From Streptomyces sp. SCL15-4 (GTDB lineage: Bacteria; Actinomycetota; Actinomycetes; Streptomycetales; Streptomycetaceae), in contig NZ_JAOBTQ010000001.1 in the NCBI RefSeq assembly GCF_033366695.1, positions 558,001 to 622,000 of the forward strand: a stretch of DNA of 64,000 nt, in the 5' to 3' direction. The position numbers and the translations under genes are program-made. Under the pieces are notes generated by a model. It was not told the origin of the DNA. It searched no databases and was given only the letters and a program-made list of their open reading frames with translations. Shown here piece after piece: positions 8,626-17,047 of the stretch. Position 1 is the stretch's first letter. Each line of letters opens with the position of its first letter.

Positions 8626-9558
8626 ATGCGTCCGCTCACCCATCTGCGGCACGTCGACCTCGCCGTGCCCGACTACGACAAGCAGCTCGACTTCTACGCC
8701 GGCGTCTGGGGCCTGACCAAGGTCGCCGAGGACTCCGGCATCTCCTTCCTCGCCGCCGAAGGCTCTCCGGAGCAGTACGTCGTCCGGCTCCGCAAGGCCG
8801 ACGAGAAGCGCCTGGACCTGGTCTCCTACGGGGCCGCCTCCCGAGCGGACGTCGACACCCTCGCGGAGCGACTCCTCGCGGGCGGCGTCCGGTTGATCTC
8901 TCGGCCGGGCAAGGTCGACACTCCCGGCGGTGGTTACGGCTTCCGCTTCTTCGACGTCGACGGCCGCACCATCGAGGTCTCCGCCGACGTGGCGGTACGA
9001 CAGCACCGCAGGATCGAGGAGAAGGAGTCGATCCCGGTCAAGCTGAGCCACGTCGTCCTCAACTCCCCGGACCTGAACCGTACTCGCGAGTGGTACGAGC
9101 GCCACCTCGGCTTCCGGCTCTCCGACACGCTCAGCTCGCCGCACATGGGCGAGGTCATGCACTTCATGCGGATCAGCAACCAGCACCACTCCATGGCGCT
9201 GGCGAAGGGCCCGCACACGTCACTGCACCACGTCTCCTTCGAGATGCGCGGCATCGACGAGTACATGCGCGGCTCCGGCCGCGTCATCCGCGCCGGCTTC
9301 AAGAAGATCTGGGGCCCCGGACGGCACATGGCCGGTGACAATACCTTCACGTACTTCCTCGACCCGCACGGCAACACCGTCGAGTACACCACCGAACTGG
9401 AGTGCCTCGACGAGGACACCTGGCACCCGCACGTCTACGACTTCTCGCAGCCCGAGGTCACCGACCAGTGGGGCACCGCCAACCCGATGAACGAACTCAT
9501 CGCCAAGGAGTCCTTCAACGACCCCGACCGCGGCGTCTTCGTCGCCCCGCCGGTCTAG
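8626..9558 (+). CDS. Extradiol ring-cleavage dioxygenase (two-domain VOC fold)
   Basis: A 310-aa protein with two vicinal-oxygen-chelate domains (about 5-125 and 138-260), the layout of type I extradiol dioxygenases. The iron ligands are all present in domain 2: His142 in LSHVVL, His202 in LHHVSF and Glu253 in NTVEYTT. It would open a catechol-type ring next to the hydroxyls using Fe(II) and oxygen. The start ATG (8626) is 4 bp after the preceding stop. A long perfect hairpin follows the stop (9574-9625). Confidence 0.9.
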   Translation: MRPLTHLRHVDLAVPDYDKQLDFYAGVWGLTKVAEDSGISFLAAEGSPEQYVVRLRKADEKRLDLVSYGAASRADVDTLAERLLAGGVRLISRPGKVDTPGGGYGFRFFDVDGRTIEVSADVAVRQHRRIEEKESIPVKLSHVVLNSPDLNRTREWYERHLGFRLSDTLSSPHMGEVMHFMRISNQHHSMALAKGPHTSLHHVSFEMRGIDEYMRGSGRVIRAGFKKIWGPGRHMAGDNTFTYFLDPHGNTVEYTTELECLDEDTWHPHVYDFSQPEVTDQWGTANPMNELIAKESFNDPDRGVFVAPPV

Positions 9559-9573
9559 AGCGGTCCGCGGACT

Positions 9574-9625
9574 CCGGGGGCGCGGCGGTACGGCCCCGCC
9601 CTGACGCGCGCCGCCGCGCCCCCGG
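9574..9625. terminator. 15-bp GC hairpin inside the catabolic operon
   Basis: Arms 9574-9588 and 9611-9625 are perfectly complementary over 15 bp with a 22-nt loop. It lies in the 116-bp gap between the dioxygenase and the second FAA gene, the only sizeable gap in the operon. It may be an intra-operon attenuator, a partial terminator or a transcript-stabilising hairpin. There is no U tract, as is usual for Streptomyces terminators. Confidence 0.55.
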
Positions 9626-9674
9626 TACCGGAACGCGCCCTCTCGCCCGCATCCCCCTCCGCTGGAGCCGCACC

Positions 9675-10646
9675 ATGCGTTTCGCCGCTTACGAACATCA
9701 GCGCCACCGCCGGGTGGCGGTCGTGGAAGAGGACGGCACCCTCTTCCCGCTGCCCGGTGTCACCTCGCTCACCGCACTGCTCCAGGACACCGGCGGGCTG
9801 CCCGGCCTGCTCGCCGCCGGAGCGGCGGCCCTCGACGTGCCCGCCGGCCCGCACGTGTCCCAGGTCCGGCTGCTGGCCCCGCTCCAGCCCGCTTCGGTAC
9901 GGGACTTCGTCACCTTCGAGGAGCATGTCGAAGGCGTACGCCGCTCCGTGGAGGGGACCGGCGGCGTTCCCGAGCAGTGGTACGCGGCACCGACCTTCTA
10001 CTTCACCAACCCGCACGCGATCTACGGCCCGCACGACGGCATACCCGTGCCTCCCGGCTCGGCCGTGCTGGACTTCGAGCTGGAGGTCGGCGCCGTGATC
10101 GGCCGCGAGGGCCGCGACCTCACACCCGAGCGGGCGCGGGACCACATCGTCGGCTACACCGTGTTCAACGACTGGTCCGCCCGCGATCTCCAGTCCGCCG
10201 AGATGAAGGTAGGTCTCGGCCCCTGCAAGGGCAAGGACACCGCCACCTCCCTCGGCCCGTACCTCGTCACCGCCGACGAACTGGAGCCGTACCGGGACGC
10301 CGACGGCTTCCTGCGCCTGGCGCTGACCGCCGAGGTCAACGGTGAGGTGGTCGGCACGGACCTGCTGTCCCACATGAGCTGGACCTTCGAGGAGATGACC
10401 GCCTACGCCTCCCGCGGCACCCGTGTCGTGCCCGGCGACGTCCTCGGCTCCGGCACCTGCGGCAACGGCGGCTGCCTCGCCGAACTCTGGGGCCGGCGCG
10501 GCGAGCGCACCCCGCCGCCGCTGAAGCCCGGCGACACCGTCGGCCTCACGGTCGAAGGCATCGGCACCCTCGCCAACACGGTCGTCCCCGGCGCCGAGCC
10601 GGTCCCCCTGCCGTCCGGCCGGCGCCGCACCCGGGAACGGCCGTGA
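9675..10646 (+). CDS. Fumarylacetoacetate hydrolase family protein (second copy)
   Basis: A 323-aa FAA-fold protein clearly different from the first copy. ATG at 9675 follows a GCTGGAG-like site. Core motifs: VRDFVTFEEHVEGVRR, FELEVGAVIGREGRD with acidic metal ligands, VGYTVFNDWSARD, KGKDTATSLGPYLVT and GDVLGSGTCGNGGC. The last two are typical of fumarylacetoacetases sensu stricto, so this copy may make the final C-C cut to a small acid while the first copy acts earlier. Its stop overlaps the GTG of a broken SDR gene. Confidence 0.88.
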   Translation: MRFAAYEHQRHRRVAVVEEDGTLFPLPGVTSLTALLQDTGGLPGLLAAGAAALDVPAGPHVSQVRLLAPLQPASVRDFVTFEEHVEGVRRSVEGTGGVPEQWYAAPTFYFTNPHAIYGPHDGIPVPPGSAVLDFELEVGAVIGREGRDLTPERARDHIVGYTVFNDWSARDLQSAEMKVGLGPCKGKDTATSLGPYLVTADELEPYRDADGFLRLALTAEVNGEVVGTDLLSHMSWTFEEMTAYASRGTRVVPGDVLGSGTCGNGGCLAELWGRRGERTPPPLKPGDTVGLTVEGIGTLANTVVPGAEPVPLPSGRRRTRERP

Positions 10647-10821
10647 ACGACGTGCGCTCCAGGAGGCTGCGCGGCAAGGCCGTCGTCGCCGACCCGGCGC
10701 GCGGCCGGAGCGCCGCCGAGGCCGGAGCCCTCCTCCGCGAAGGAGCCGGCGCCATCACCACCGACGTCACCGGCGCGTCCGGCTGCCGCCGCGTCGACAT
10801 CACCAGTGAGCGGGACCGGAC
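10643..10821 (+). pseudogene. Truncated short-chain dehydrogenase (SDR), 5' fragment
   Basis: The frame starts at GTG (10643) in the usual GTGA overlap with the FAA gene and reads like an SDR N-terminus: RLRGKAVVADPARGRSAAEA, GALLREGAGAITTDVTG, CRRVDITSERD. The Rossmann glycine motif expected at GKAVVxTGAxxGxG is damaged (it reads ADPARGRSA). After about 57 codons similarity ends and the frame runs into the antiparallel hydrolase gene. So the last gene of the catabolic operon has been cut off; the rest is not in the window. Confidence 0.6.
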
Positions 10822-11400
10822 CTACTTGACGCGGTCGAGGAAGCCGAGCACCCGTCGGGTGACCTGCTGTGCGGCTTGCTCGTCGTAGGACGGCAGGCTG
10901 CTGTCGGTGAACAGGTGCCTGTCGCCGGGGTGGAGAAACAGCTCGGCGTCCGTCGCCGCCTCGACGAGTGCGCGGGCCGCGTCGGCATCGCCCTCCCCGG
11001 CGAAGAACGGATCCGCGTCCATGCCGTGGATCTGAACCGGGACCTCCTGGGGCCAGGCGCCGCCGGACTCCGCGACCGGGAGGCATGCCTCGAGCAACAG
11101 CGCGCCCTTCGCACCGGGGCGGGTCTGGGCCAGCTTCTGCGCCGGCAGGACACCGAGCGAGAACCCGACGTAGACGAGTTCCGCGGGCAGCTTCTCGGCG
11201 ACGGCGGCTCCACGCGCGGTGATCGTGTCGAACCCGGCCTTCTCGGCGTAGCCGATGCCCTCCTCCAGGCTGTCGAACACCTGCCCTTCGTACAGGTCGG
11301 GAACGTGGACGGTGTGTCCGGCCCGTCGAAGCCGCTCGGCGAACTCGCGAACGCCGGCGGTCAGTCCGTACCCGTGGTGGAAGACCAGCACCTCGGCCAT
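10822..11400 (-). CDS. Dienelactone hydrolase family protein with serine nucleophile
   Basis: A 192-aa alpha/beta hydrolase of dienelactone hydrolase size. ATG at 11400 has an AGGGGAG ribosome site. The nucleophile elbow reads GFSLGV, so Ser81 stands where classical dienelactone hydrolases have Cys. Acid and base are probably the Asp in GMDADPFF and the His in GDRHLF. It faces the catabolic operon tail by tail and may have replaced the end of the truncated SDR gene, so its role in the pathway is uncertain although the family belongs to aromatic catabolism. Confidence 0.85.
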   Translation of the reverse strand: MAEVLVFHHGYGLTAGVREFAERLRRAGHTVHVPDLYEGQVFDSLEEGIGYAEKAGFDTITARGAAVAEKLPAELVYVGFSLGVLPAQKLAQTRPGAKGALLLEACLPVAESGGAWPQEVPVQIHGMDADPFFAGEGDADAARALVEAATDAELFLHPGDRHLFTDSSLPSYDEQAAQQVTRRVLGFLDRVK

Positions 11401-11949
11401 CTCGCTCCCCTCGTACCGCGGCGCCACGGTGACGCCGCGGCACGAGTATGGCCCGCGGCACCGACAACCGCGGGCCCGTCCCCACACCCGCGCCTGGTTC
11501 CTCCGCCCGGTAGCCGCGTCCCGCCCGCCGGCGTCGCACCCGGTGCGACCGAAGCCGGTACGGCTGCTTGACCGAGGCATGACTGCCGGGCATGGTTCCG
11601 GAACGCGCTCTCCCCGGCGTCTTCGTGTCCGCTCCTGGGCCGTCCGTGTCACCGACTCCTTCCGGTCGGCGCGGCGCGGGCCGCCCTCGCGCTCCTGTCG
11701 CGGAGCGAGCCGGTCACGGCGCCGAGCCGGGAGGACTACGGGACACCGGCGTCCGGCGCCGCCGACGGAGACCTCACCAGCCGCTGGCCGTGTGCCGCCT
11801 CCGGCCCGCAGGCCGCGACCGTGCGTCACGCGCGGATGCCGGCCGGGCCCTCGGCCTGCTCCCGCCGCGGGAGCGGGCTCGGCGGAAGCCGTTCCGGCTC
11901 CCTGCCCACCACGGAGTGTCCGCCGGCCGGACCGATGTTCACGACCGGT
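11401..11949. other. Non-coding stretch with decayed coding frame
   Basis: No intact gene. About 11665-11930 on the plus strand keeps strong third-position G/C bias but switches frame without a start codon (segments such as AARAALALLSRSEPVTAPSR and DAGRALGLLPPRERARRKPF). This looks like remains of a gene with at least one frameshift; the original function cannot be named. Confidence 0.3.
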
Positions 11950-12990
11950 TCAGGCGGTCCCGCGCACGATCAGTTCGGGTTCGAGGACGACGGACGTCGG
12001 ATCGGTGCGTTCCTCGCGGATGTGTTCGTCGAGGAGCCGGGCCATCTCCGCCGCCATCCGCTCGACCGGCTGACGGATCGTGGTCAGCGGGGGAACGCAG
12101 GAACGCGCGATCCCCGAGTCGTCGAACCCGATCACCGCCACGTCGTGCGGCACCCGCCTGCCCCGCTCGCGCAGCAACTGGCAGGCGCCCTGGGCCATGA
12201 GGTCGTTGGCGACGAACACGCCGTCCACGTCCGGGTGTTCGTCGAGCAGGCGCTCCATGGCAGCGATGCCGCTGTCGAAGGTGAAACCGCCTTCGGCGGC
12301 CGGCACGAACGCATGGCCGTTGCGGGCCAACGTGTCGCGGAAGCCGGCGAGCCGCTCCCGGCTCGCGGGAACGGCGAGCGGGCCGGAGACGGTGGCCGGT
12401 CTGCGACGGCCCCGCGCCAGCAGATGTTCCGCCGCGAGCCGTCCGCCGTCCCGGTGGTCCAAGTCCACGTAGCTGAGGCCGACGTCGCGTGCCGGGCGGG
12501 CGAACAGCACCGCCGGCAGTCCGGCCCCGGCCAGCATCGCGGGCAGCGGGTCGTCGGCGTGGGTGGAGACGACGAGCGCGCCGTCGGCGCGGCCCTGCCT
12601 CAGGTAGTCGAGCACCTCGTGCCGGTCAGCACGCGATTCGGCGAACATGAGTACCGGGTGCATGGAACGCGGGCGCAGGAAGCCGACGGCCCCGGAGACC
12701 ACCCTTCCGAAGAAGGGGTCGGCGCAGGCCCGGGCGGCGAAGGCGTCCTGCGTGTCTTCGGGGAATTCGCCGGCACCGGACACCACGAGCGCGACCGTCT
12801 CGGCACGCCGGGTCACCAGCGAGCGGGCGGCGCGGTTGGGGGCGTAGCCGGTACGTTCGATCGCGCGGTGCACCAGTTGCTGGATGCCCGGGTCCACGTT
12901 GCGGACACCGTTCACGACCCGGGAGACGGTCGCCCGGGACACACCTGCCGCACGGGCGACGTCCTCCAAGGTCGGGGCCTGGTTGCTCAT
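11950..12990 (-). CDS. LacI-family transcriptional regulator
   Basis: A 346-aa protein of standard LacI length. Residues 6-50 are the HTH and hinge: TLEDVARAAGVSRATVSRVV, NGVRNVDPG. The rest is a sugar-binding-protein-like effector domain (VALVVSGAGEFPED, GALVVSTHADDPLPAM, FVANDLMAQGACQLLRERGR, VIGFDDSGIARSCVPPLTTI). LacI regulators usually control sugar-use genes, but no transporter or glycosidase lies next to it, so its target has been lost or lies elsewhere. No clear LacI palindrome is seen upstream. Confidence 0.92.
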   Translation of the reverse strand: MSNQAPTLEDVARAAGVSRATVSRVVNGVRNVDPGIQQLVHRAIERTGYAPNRAARSLVTRRAETVALVVSGAGEFPEDTQDAFAARACADPFFGRVVSGAVGFLRPRSMHPVLMFAESRADRHEVLDYLRQGRADGALVVSTHADDPLPAMLAGAGLPAVLFARPARDVGLSYVDLDHRDGGRLAAEHLLARGRRRPATVSGPLAVPASRERLAGFRDTLARNGHAFVPAAEGGFTFDSGIAAMERLLDEHPDVDGVFVANDLMAQGACQLLRERGRRVPHDVAVIGFDDSGIARSCVPPLTTIRQPVERMAAEMARLLDEHIREERTDPTSVVLEPELIVRGTA

Positions 12991-13067
12991 GGCTGCACCT
13001 TAACCACACGCCGGAAAAACCGTACAGAGCGCCCTGCTTGGTTGCCGGGCCTCCGCGCGGCGCGGCG

Positions 13068-13190
13068 TCATCGGCAGTAGGTGAGCGACCGCAGGCCCCG
13101 GTCCAGGCCCCGCACGGCAGCCGACAGTCCGTTCACCACGGTCACCCCCGGCCAGATCACCGTGCGCGTCGGCAACGACGGTTCACCCAT
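13068..13190 (-). CDS. Possible 40-aa protein coupled to the phosphotransferase gene
   Basis: A short frame with ATG at 13190 overlapping the last codons of the upstream phosphotransferase (13183) by 8 nt. It encodes about 40 residues (TRTVIWPGVTVVNGLSAAVR, GLDRGLRSLTYCR at the end) and has good third-position G/C bias. The overlap suggests translational coupling. It could instead be a leftover C-terminus from an older gene. No family recognised. Confidence 0.3.
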   Translation of the reverse strand: MGEPSLPTRTVIWPGVTVVNGLSAAVRGLDRGLRSLTYCR

Positions 13191-14160
13191 AGCGGTCGAA
13201 GAGGGATGCGATGTATCCCTCCAGCCTCTGCGTCAGGACACCGGCCGTCAGGTCCTCGCGGCCCAGTTCGCGCCAGGGAACGGCGACCTTCTCGGCGTCC
13301 GGAGCGAAGCCCAGCGCGTCCAGCAGCCGCCAGTAGAGACGGGAGGGGCCGTCTGCGGCCAGGGTGCCTCCCGCAGCGACGTACCGATCGGCGAAGCGCA
13401 TGCCCGCGGGAACCCCGTGCAACAGGGCGAGGGCCGTCGAGCAATGAGCCACGTCCAAGTCGGCCGGACCCCAGGAGGTCTCCACCCAGTCGACGATGCC
13501 ACTGATCCGTAGACCACCGTCGGTGTCCGTGAAGAGGACGTTGCCCGGATGGAAGTCCCGATGCAGGAAGCGGCCCTGATAGGCCGGAGGCTCGCGACGG
13601 ATGACGTCGACGGCCCGCTGCCACAGCTCGGGCCGTTCGGTGACCGCCGGTGGGGTCACACGCTCGGGAGAGGTCCAGGCCTGATAGGGGCGAGGCCGTT
13701 GCCGCGCGGTCACCGGCAGCCGATGGATGCGCACCAGTTGCCGTGCCAGCAGTTCGGCGCGGTCATCAGCGCCCGGATCGTCCAGGCGTACGGTCCCCGG
13801 CAGGAGGGACATCAGCAAGGAGGGGTGATCGCAGTACTGTGCCGTCGCGTCCACCGCCATGAGCGTGGCCGCGGGCACGTCCGTGTCACCGAGCAGGCGC
13901 AGGATGGCCGCCTCACGGGTCAGCAGGCCCTCCGCGTGCCGAACGAAGAACGGCTTGCCGAAGGACCGCAGGACGAGTGAGCGCCGACCGGCCGGGCCGC
14001 GGAGATCCAGGCGTCGTATCTCGGACGTCCAGCCGCCGCGCAGCCGCACGACGTCTTCGATGTGCTCTGCCTCGGACAGCTGCTCCTTCACCCAGGAGCG
14101 TGTGGCACCCCAGCTCCGGCTGTCGAGTTCCACACCGATGTCCTCGGTCCCCTCACCCAT
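13183..14160 (-). CDS. Aminoglycoside phosphotransferase (APH) family kinase-like protein
   Basis: A 325-aa APH/choline-kinase-fold protein. The catalytic loop HRDFHPGNVLF gives the catalytic Asp, and GIVDWVETSWGPADLDVA holds the metal-binding Asp of the DFG-like motif. The N-lobe has LVLRSFGKP with the ATP lysine replaced by arginine. Family members phosphorylate antibiotics, choline, homoserine or other small alcohols. Context gives no substrate, so a resistance role should not be assumed. ATG at 14160. Confidence 0.85.
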   Translation of the reverse strand: MGEGTEDIGVELDSRSWGATRSWVKEQLSEAEHIEDVVRLRGGWTSEIRRLDLRGPAGRRSLVLRSFGKPFFVRHAEGLLTREAAILRLLGDTDVPAATLMAVDATAQYCDHPSLLMSLLPGTVRLDDPGADDRAELLARQLVRIHRLPVTARQRPRPYQAWTSPERVTPPAVTERPELWQRAVDVIRREPPAYQGRFLHRDFHPGNVLFTDTDGGLRISGIVDWVETSWGPADLDVAHCSTALALLHGVPAGMRFADRYVAAGGTLAADGPSRLYWRLLDALGFAPDAEKVAVPWRELGREDLTAGVLTQRLEGYIASLFDRYG

Positions 14161-14359
14161 GGAGGCAGACTATCCAGCGCGGGCCCCGAGCGGTCTTGTC
14201 GCCGGCGGCGCAACGAATGGCGACCAGGTCAGCCGGTTCCGTGGTGTACGGCTCCGATGCCGATCGCGCCGACGAGTTCGTCGAGTGCTCTCTCCGGGGA
14301 GGCGGACCCGTGGTTGCGCCACCGCTCGCTGTACCTGTACTAACGGTTGACGAGTAGCG

Positions 14360-14788
14360 ATGACGGCATCGAAGGAGACCGAACTGGTGCGCGTTCGGCT
14401 GACGTTCACAGGCAGATCGGGCAACACCGCCGGGGAGCACTCCGATCACGCGGCATCGTTGCATCGGTGGCTGGTCCTGGACCCGGACCTTCGGGGCCAC
14501 GCAAAGGTGTCCACCGCATCCGCCGCGCCGGAAGCGGGCCACATGGGCGGAGCACTGGACACCGTCAACATCGTTCTGGGCAACACCATCGCACTGGGCA
14601 ACCTGTTGGTCGCCGTGGCCGCCTGGCGTGGCTCGCGCCGGAACCCGCCCGAGGTACGGCTCGAACGCGACGGCGTGGCCGTCACCGTACGGGACGCCTC
14701 GCCGGAAGACGTCGAGAGGATCCTCCGGATCCTGGGCTCCGGCGAGGGCGGCGGCGACTCGGAACCGTACCGCGACAACGGGGAGTGA
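14360..14788 (+). CDS. EACC1-like effector-associated small membrane protein
   Basis: A 142-aa protein with the layout of effector-associated constant component 1 (EACC1), described by the Aravind group in actinobacterial and other conflict systems: an N-terminal beta-rich part (LVRVRLTFTG), a hydrophobic helix around 66-89 (VNIVLGNTIALGNLLVAVAA), then an EVRLERDGVAVTVRDASPED segment and a closing helix (VERILRIL). EACC1 proteins are encoded next to effectors such as caspase- or trypsin-like proteases, exactly as here: the caspase gene starts 3 bp after this stop. It probably anchors or gates the effector at the membrane (inference). Start ATG 14360, with GAAGGAG-like sequence overlapping the first codons and no strong upstream site. 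Confidence 0.75.
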   Translation: MTASKETELVRVRLTFTGRSGNTAGEHSDHAASLHRWLVLDPDLRGHAKVSTASAAPEAGHMGGALDTVNIVLGNTIALGNLLVAVAAWRGSRRNPPEVRLERDGVAVTVRDASPEDVERILRILGSGEGGGDSEPYRDNGE

Positions 14789-14791
14789 CCG

Positions 14792-16912
14792 GTGTCGCTG
14801 CTGCCTGACCCGGACCGTTCGGTGGCCCTGCTGGTGGGTGTGCACACCTATGCGCACCTCGACAACTTGCCGGCGGTCTCCGGGAACCTGAAAGGGCTGC
14901 GTGAGGCGCTCACCGACGCCGAGGTGTGGGGACTGCCCGCCGACAGGTGCACCGTGCTGTCGCAGCCGGACAGTGCCGGTCGGGTGCTGGACGCCGTACG
15001 GCGGTCCGTGGAGCGGGCCGAGGACACGCTCTTCGTCTACTATGCCGGTCACGGTCTGACCGACCCCTACACGGACGAGTTGTATCTGGCATTGCCTGAC
15101 TCGGACCGCGAACGCGAGTACACGGCACTGCGATACGAGTATCTCCGCCGGGCGGTACTGGACCCTGCGGGCGGCGCCCGGCGCACCGTGGTGGTCCTGG
15201 ACTGTTGCTACAGCGGGCGGGCGCTGGTGGGCCGAATGAGCGCGAGCGACCACGTCGCCGACCACGCGATGGTCGAGGGCACTTGCCTGCTGACCGCCTC
15301 CGCCGAGACACGCACGGCGCTGTCGCCTCCCGGCGAGCCCTACACCGCGTTCACCGGCGAGCTGATCAGCGCACTGGTGAAGGGCATCCCGGGAGCGCCG
15401 GATCCGATCGACATGGACAGCCTCTACCGGCACCTGTACCGCACGCTGGCTGCGAAGGCCCGGCCCCTTCCACAACAGCGCAACCGCAACACCGGAGGGC
15501 TCATCGCTTTGGGCCGCAACCGCGCGGCCGCACCACCGGCCCCGCCTCCCGGGCCGTCCCGGCTCCGGCCGGCCCCGGACACCGCTTTGGAACCGCGATC
15601 GGCCTCCGCCGGGGAAGAGGCTCCGAGTCCGGCGCCGCCGCATGAGGCCGACTCGGAGCCGGGCACGGTCTCCGGAATTCCCTACGATTCCGATCTGTGG
15701 CGGGACATCGAGGACGAGGGGATCGGGATCCATCCGTCGCGGGACGTCGAGGACCCAGGGGCGGGGCCCCGTCCGCCCGGCACCCCGTCCGCTCGTACCG
15801 CCGGACCGGTGTCCCGCCGTCAGGCCTTGATCGGCCTGACCGGAATGGGAGTCGCGGGAATCGCCTACGCCGCCACAAAAATCGTCGACAGCAAGGGAGG
15901 CAAGGCCTCTCCGAACGTCAGCCCCAGCAAGAGCAGCGCCCCGCCCGACAAAGTGAACTCTACCTCCGGAGAGAAGCGGTGGCTTTTCCCGACGGATGAC
16001 AGCATGATTTCGCCGCCTCTCCTGTCGGGGCAGCGCGTCTACGTAAGCTGCGGTGATCGCTTCCTCTACGCCTTGTATGCCGCGACCGGTAAATTGGCCT
16101 GGAAGTTCGACACCGAGGATTACTCTCCCTCGGCACCGGCATCGGACAATGGGCTCCTGTACGTCGGCGCGGGGAGGGAGCTGCGCGCCGTTGACGTCAC
16201 CACAGGAAAGCAGCGCTGGAAACACCCGACGGACGAGAGCATCTCGTCGCTTACCGCGGCGCGCGGGACAGTGTTCGCCTCCTGCCCCGATGGCATCCAC
16301 ACGCTGTACGCCATTGATGCCGCCGAAGGCAGGCGACGGTGGCAGTTCACCACAGCCGCATCGAAATCGTCACCGATCGTGGCGGACGGCACCGTGTACA
16401 TCGGAAGCGCCGACCACCACCTGTATGCCATCGACGCGGCCACTGGCAAACAACGCTGGAGTTATGGAGCAGGCGAATCGGCGGACACTTCACCGGTGGT
16501 GGCGGGCGACATCGTGTACATCGCGAGCGGCACCGTGCTGCACGCCGTCGATGTCCGCACAGGAGATCAGCGCTGGAATATCAGAACAGAATCGAAATGG
16601 CCACCGGCCGTGGCGGATGGCACCGTGTATTTTGGAGATGATCACGGACTTCACGCCGTCGATGCCGCCACGGGAGAGCAGAAATGGAAATACAAGGCGG
16701 TAGCGGCAGAGGGAGAGCCGGCGGTGGCACGTGGCTCCGTGTACTTCGGCGGTGGTTATGACGGCAGTAACGAAACGCTGTACGCCATTGACGCGAAAAC
16801 CGGGAACCAGCGGTGGGTGTTCCACGTGAGGAAGTCGTTCGAGACGCCTAGAGTGGCGAACGGGATCGTCTGCTTCGGTATCGACGGCGGCCTTGTCGCG
16901 GTGAATGCATGA
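14792..16912 (+). CDS. Caspase-like protease fused via a membrane segment to a PQQ-type beta-propeller
   Basis: A 706-aa protein, GTG start after GGGGAG. Residues 8-240 are a caspase/metacaspase-fold (C14) protease: SVALLVGVHTYAHLDNLPAV, the histidine motif FVYYAGHG (His87) and the cysteine motif VVVLDCCYSG (Cys139). A Pro/Ala-rich linker (245-340) follows, then one membrane helix (about 343-362, QALIGLTGMGVAGIAYAA) after two arginines. Residues 395-706 hold seven repeats of the form LYAIDAATGKQRW, a seven-blade PQQ-like beta-propeller. Predicted topology puts the protease inside and the propeller outside. The propeller part is visibly less GC-rich than its neighbours, suggesting separate origin. 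With the EACC1-like partner this looks like a membrane-spanning death or defence module. Confidence 0.85.
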   Translation: MSLLPDPDRSVALLVGVHTYAHLDNLPAVSGNLKGLREALTDAEVWGLPADRCTVLSQPDSAGRVLDAVRRSVERAEDTLFVYYAGHGLTDPYTDELYLALPDSDREREYTALRYEYLRRAVLDPAGGARRTVVVLDCCYSGRALVGRMSASDHVADHAMVEGTCLLTASAETRTALSPPGEPYTAFTGELISALVKGIPGAPDPIDMDSLYRHLYRTLAAKARPLPQQRNRNTGGLIALGRNRAAAPPAPPPGPSRLRPAPDTALEPRSASAGEEAPSPAPPHEADSEPGTVSGIPYDSDLWRDIEDEGIGIHPSRDVEDPGAGPRPPGTPSARTAGPVSRRQALIGLTGMGVAGIAYAATKIVDSKGGKASPNVSPSKSSAPPDKVNSTSGEKRWLFPTDDSMISPPLLSGQRVYVSCGDRFLYALYAATGKLAWKFDTEDYSPSAPASDNGLLYVGAGRELRAVDVTTGKQRWKHPTDESISSLTAARGTVFASCPDGIHTLYAIDAAEGRRRWQFTTAASKSSPIVADGTVYIGSADHHLYAIDAATGKQRWSYGAGESADTSPVVAGDIVYIASGTVLHAVDVRTGDQRWNIRTESKWPPAVADGTVYFGDDHGLHAVDAATGEQKWKYKAVAAEGEPAVARGSVYFGGGYDGSNETLYAIDAKTGNQRWVFHVRKSFETPRVANGIVCFGIDGGLVAVNA

Positions 16913-17047
16913 AAGTCCGGATCGACCAAGCGGCTCCGTCGCGGAGCACGCAGAGCGGTGGACGTTGCCGATCCGCGTGACCGTCGCGTCGAACAAGTCG
17001 CCTTTGTCCTACGGGGCTGTCGGCCGAGGCCTGCGCGCCTCTCCCCG

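Noticed and set aside
14228..14342. Minus-strand peptide ending ALDELVGAIGIGAVHHGTG
   Set aside because: Good codon bias but only about 38 codons, no start codon and no family; probably a remnant, not called as a gene.
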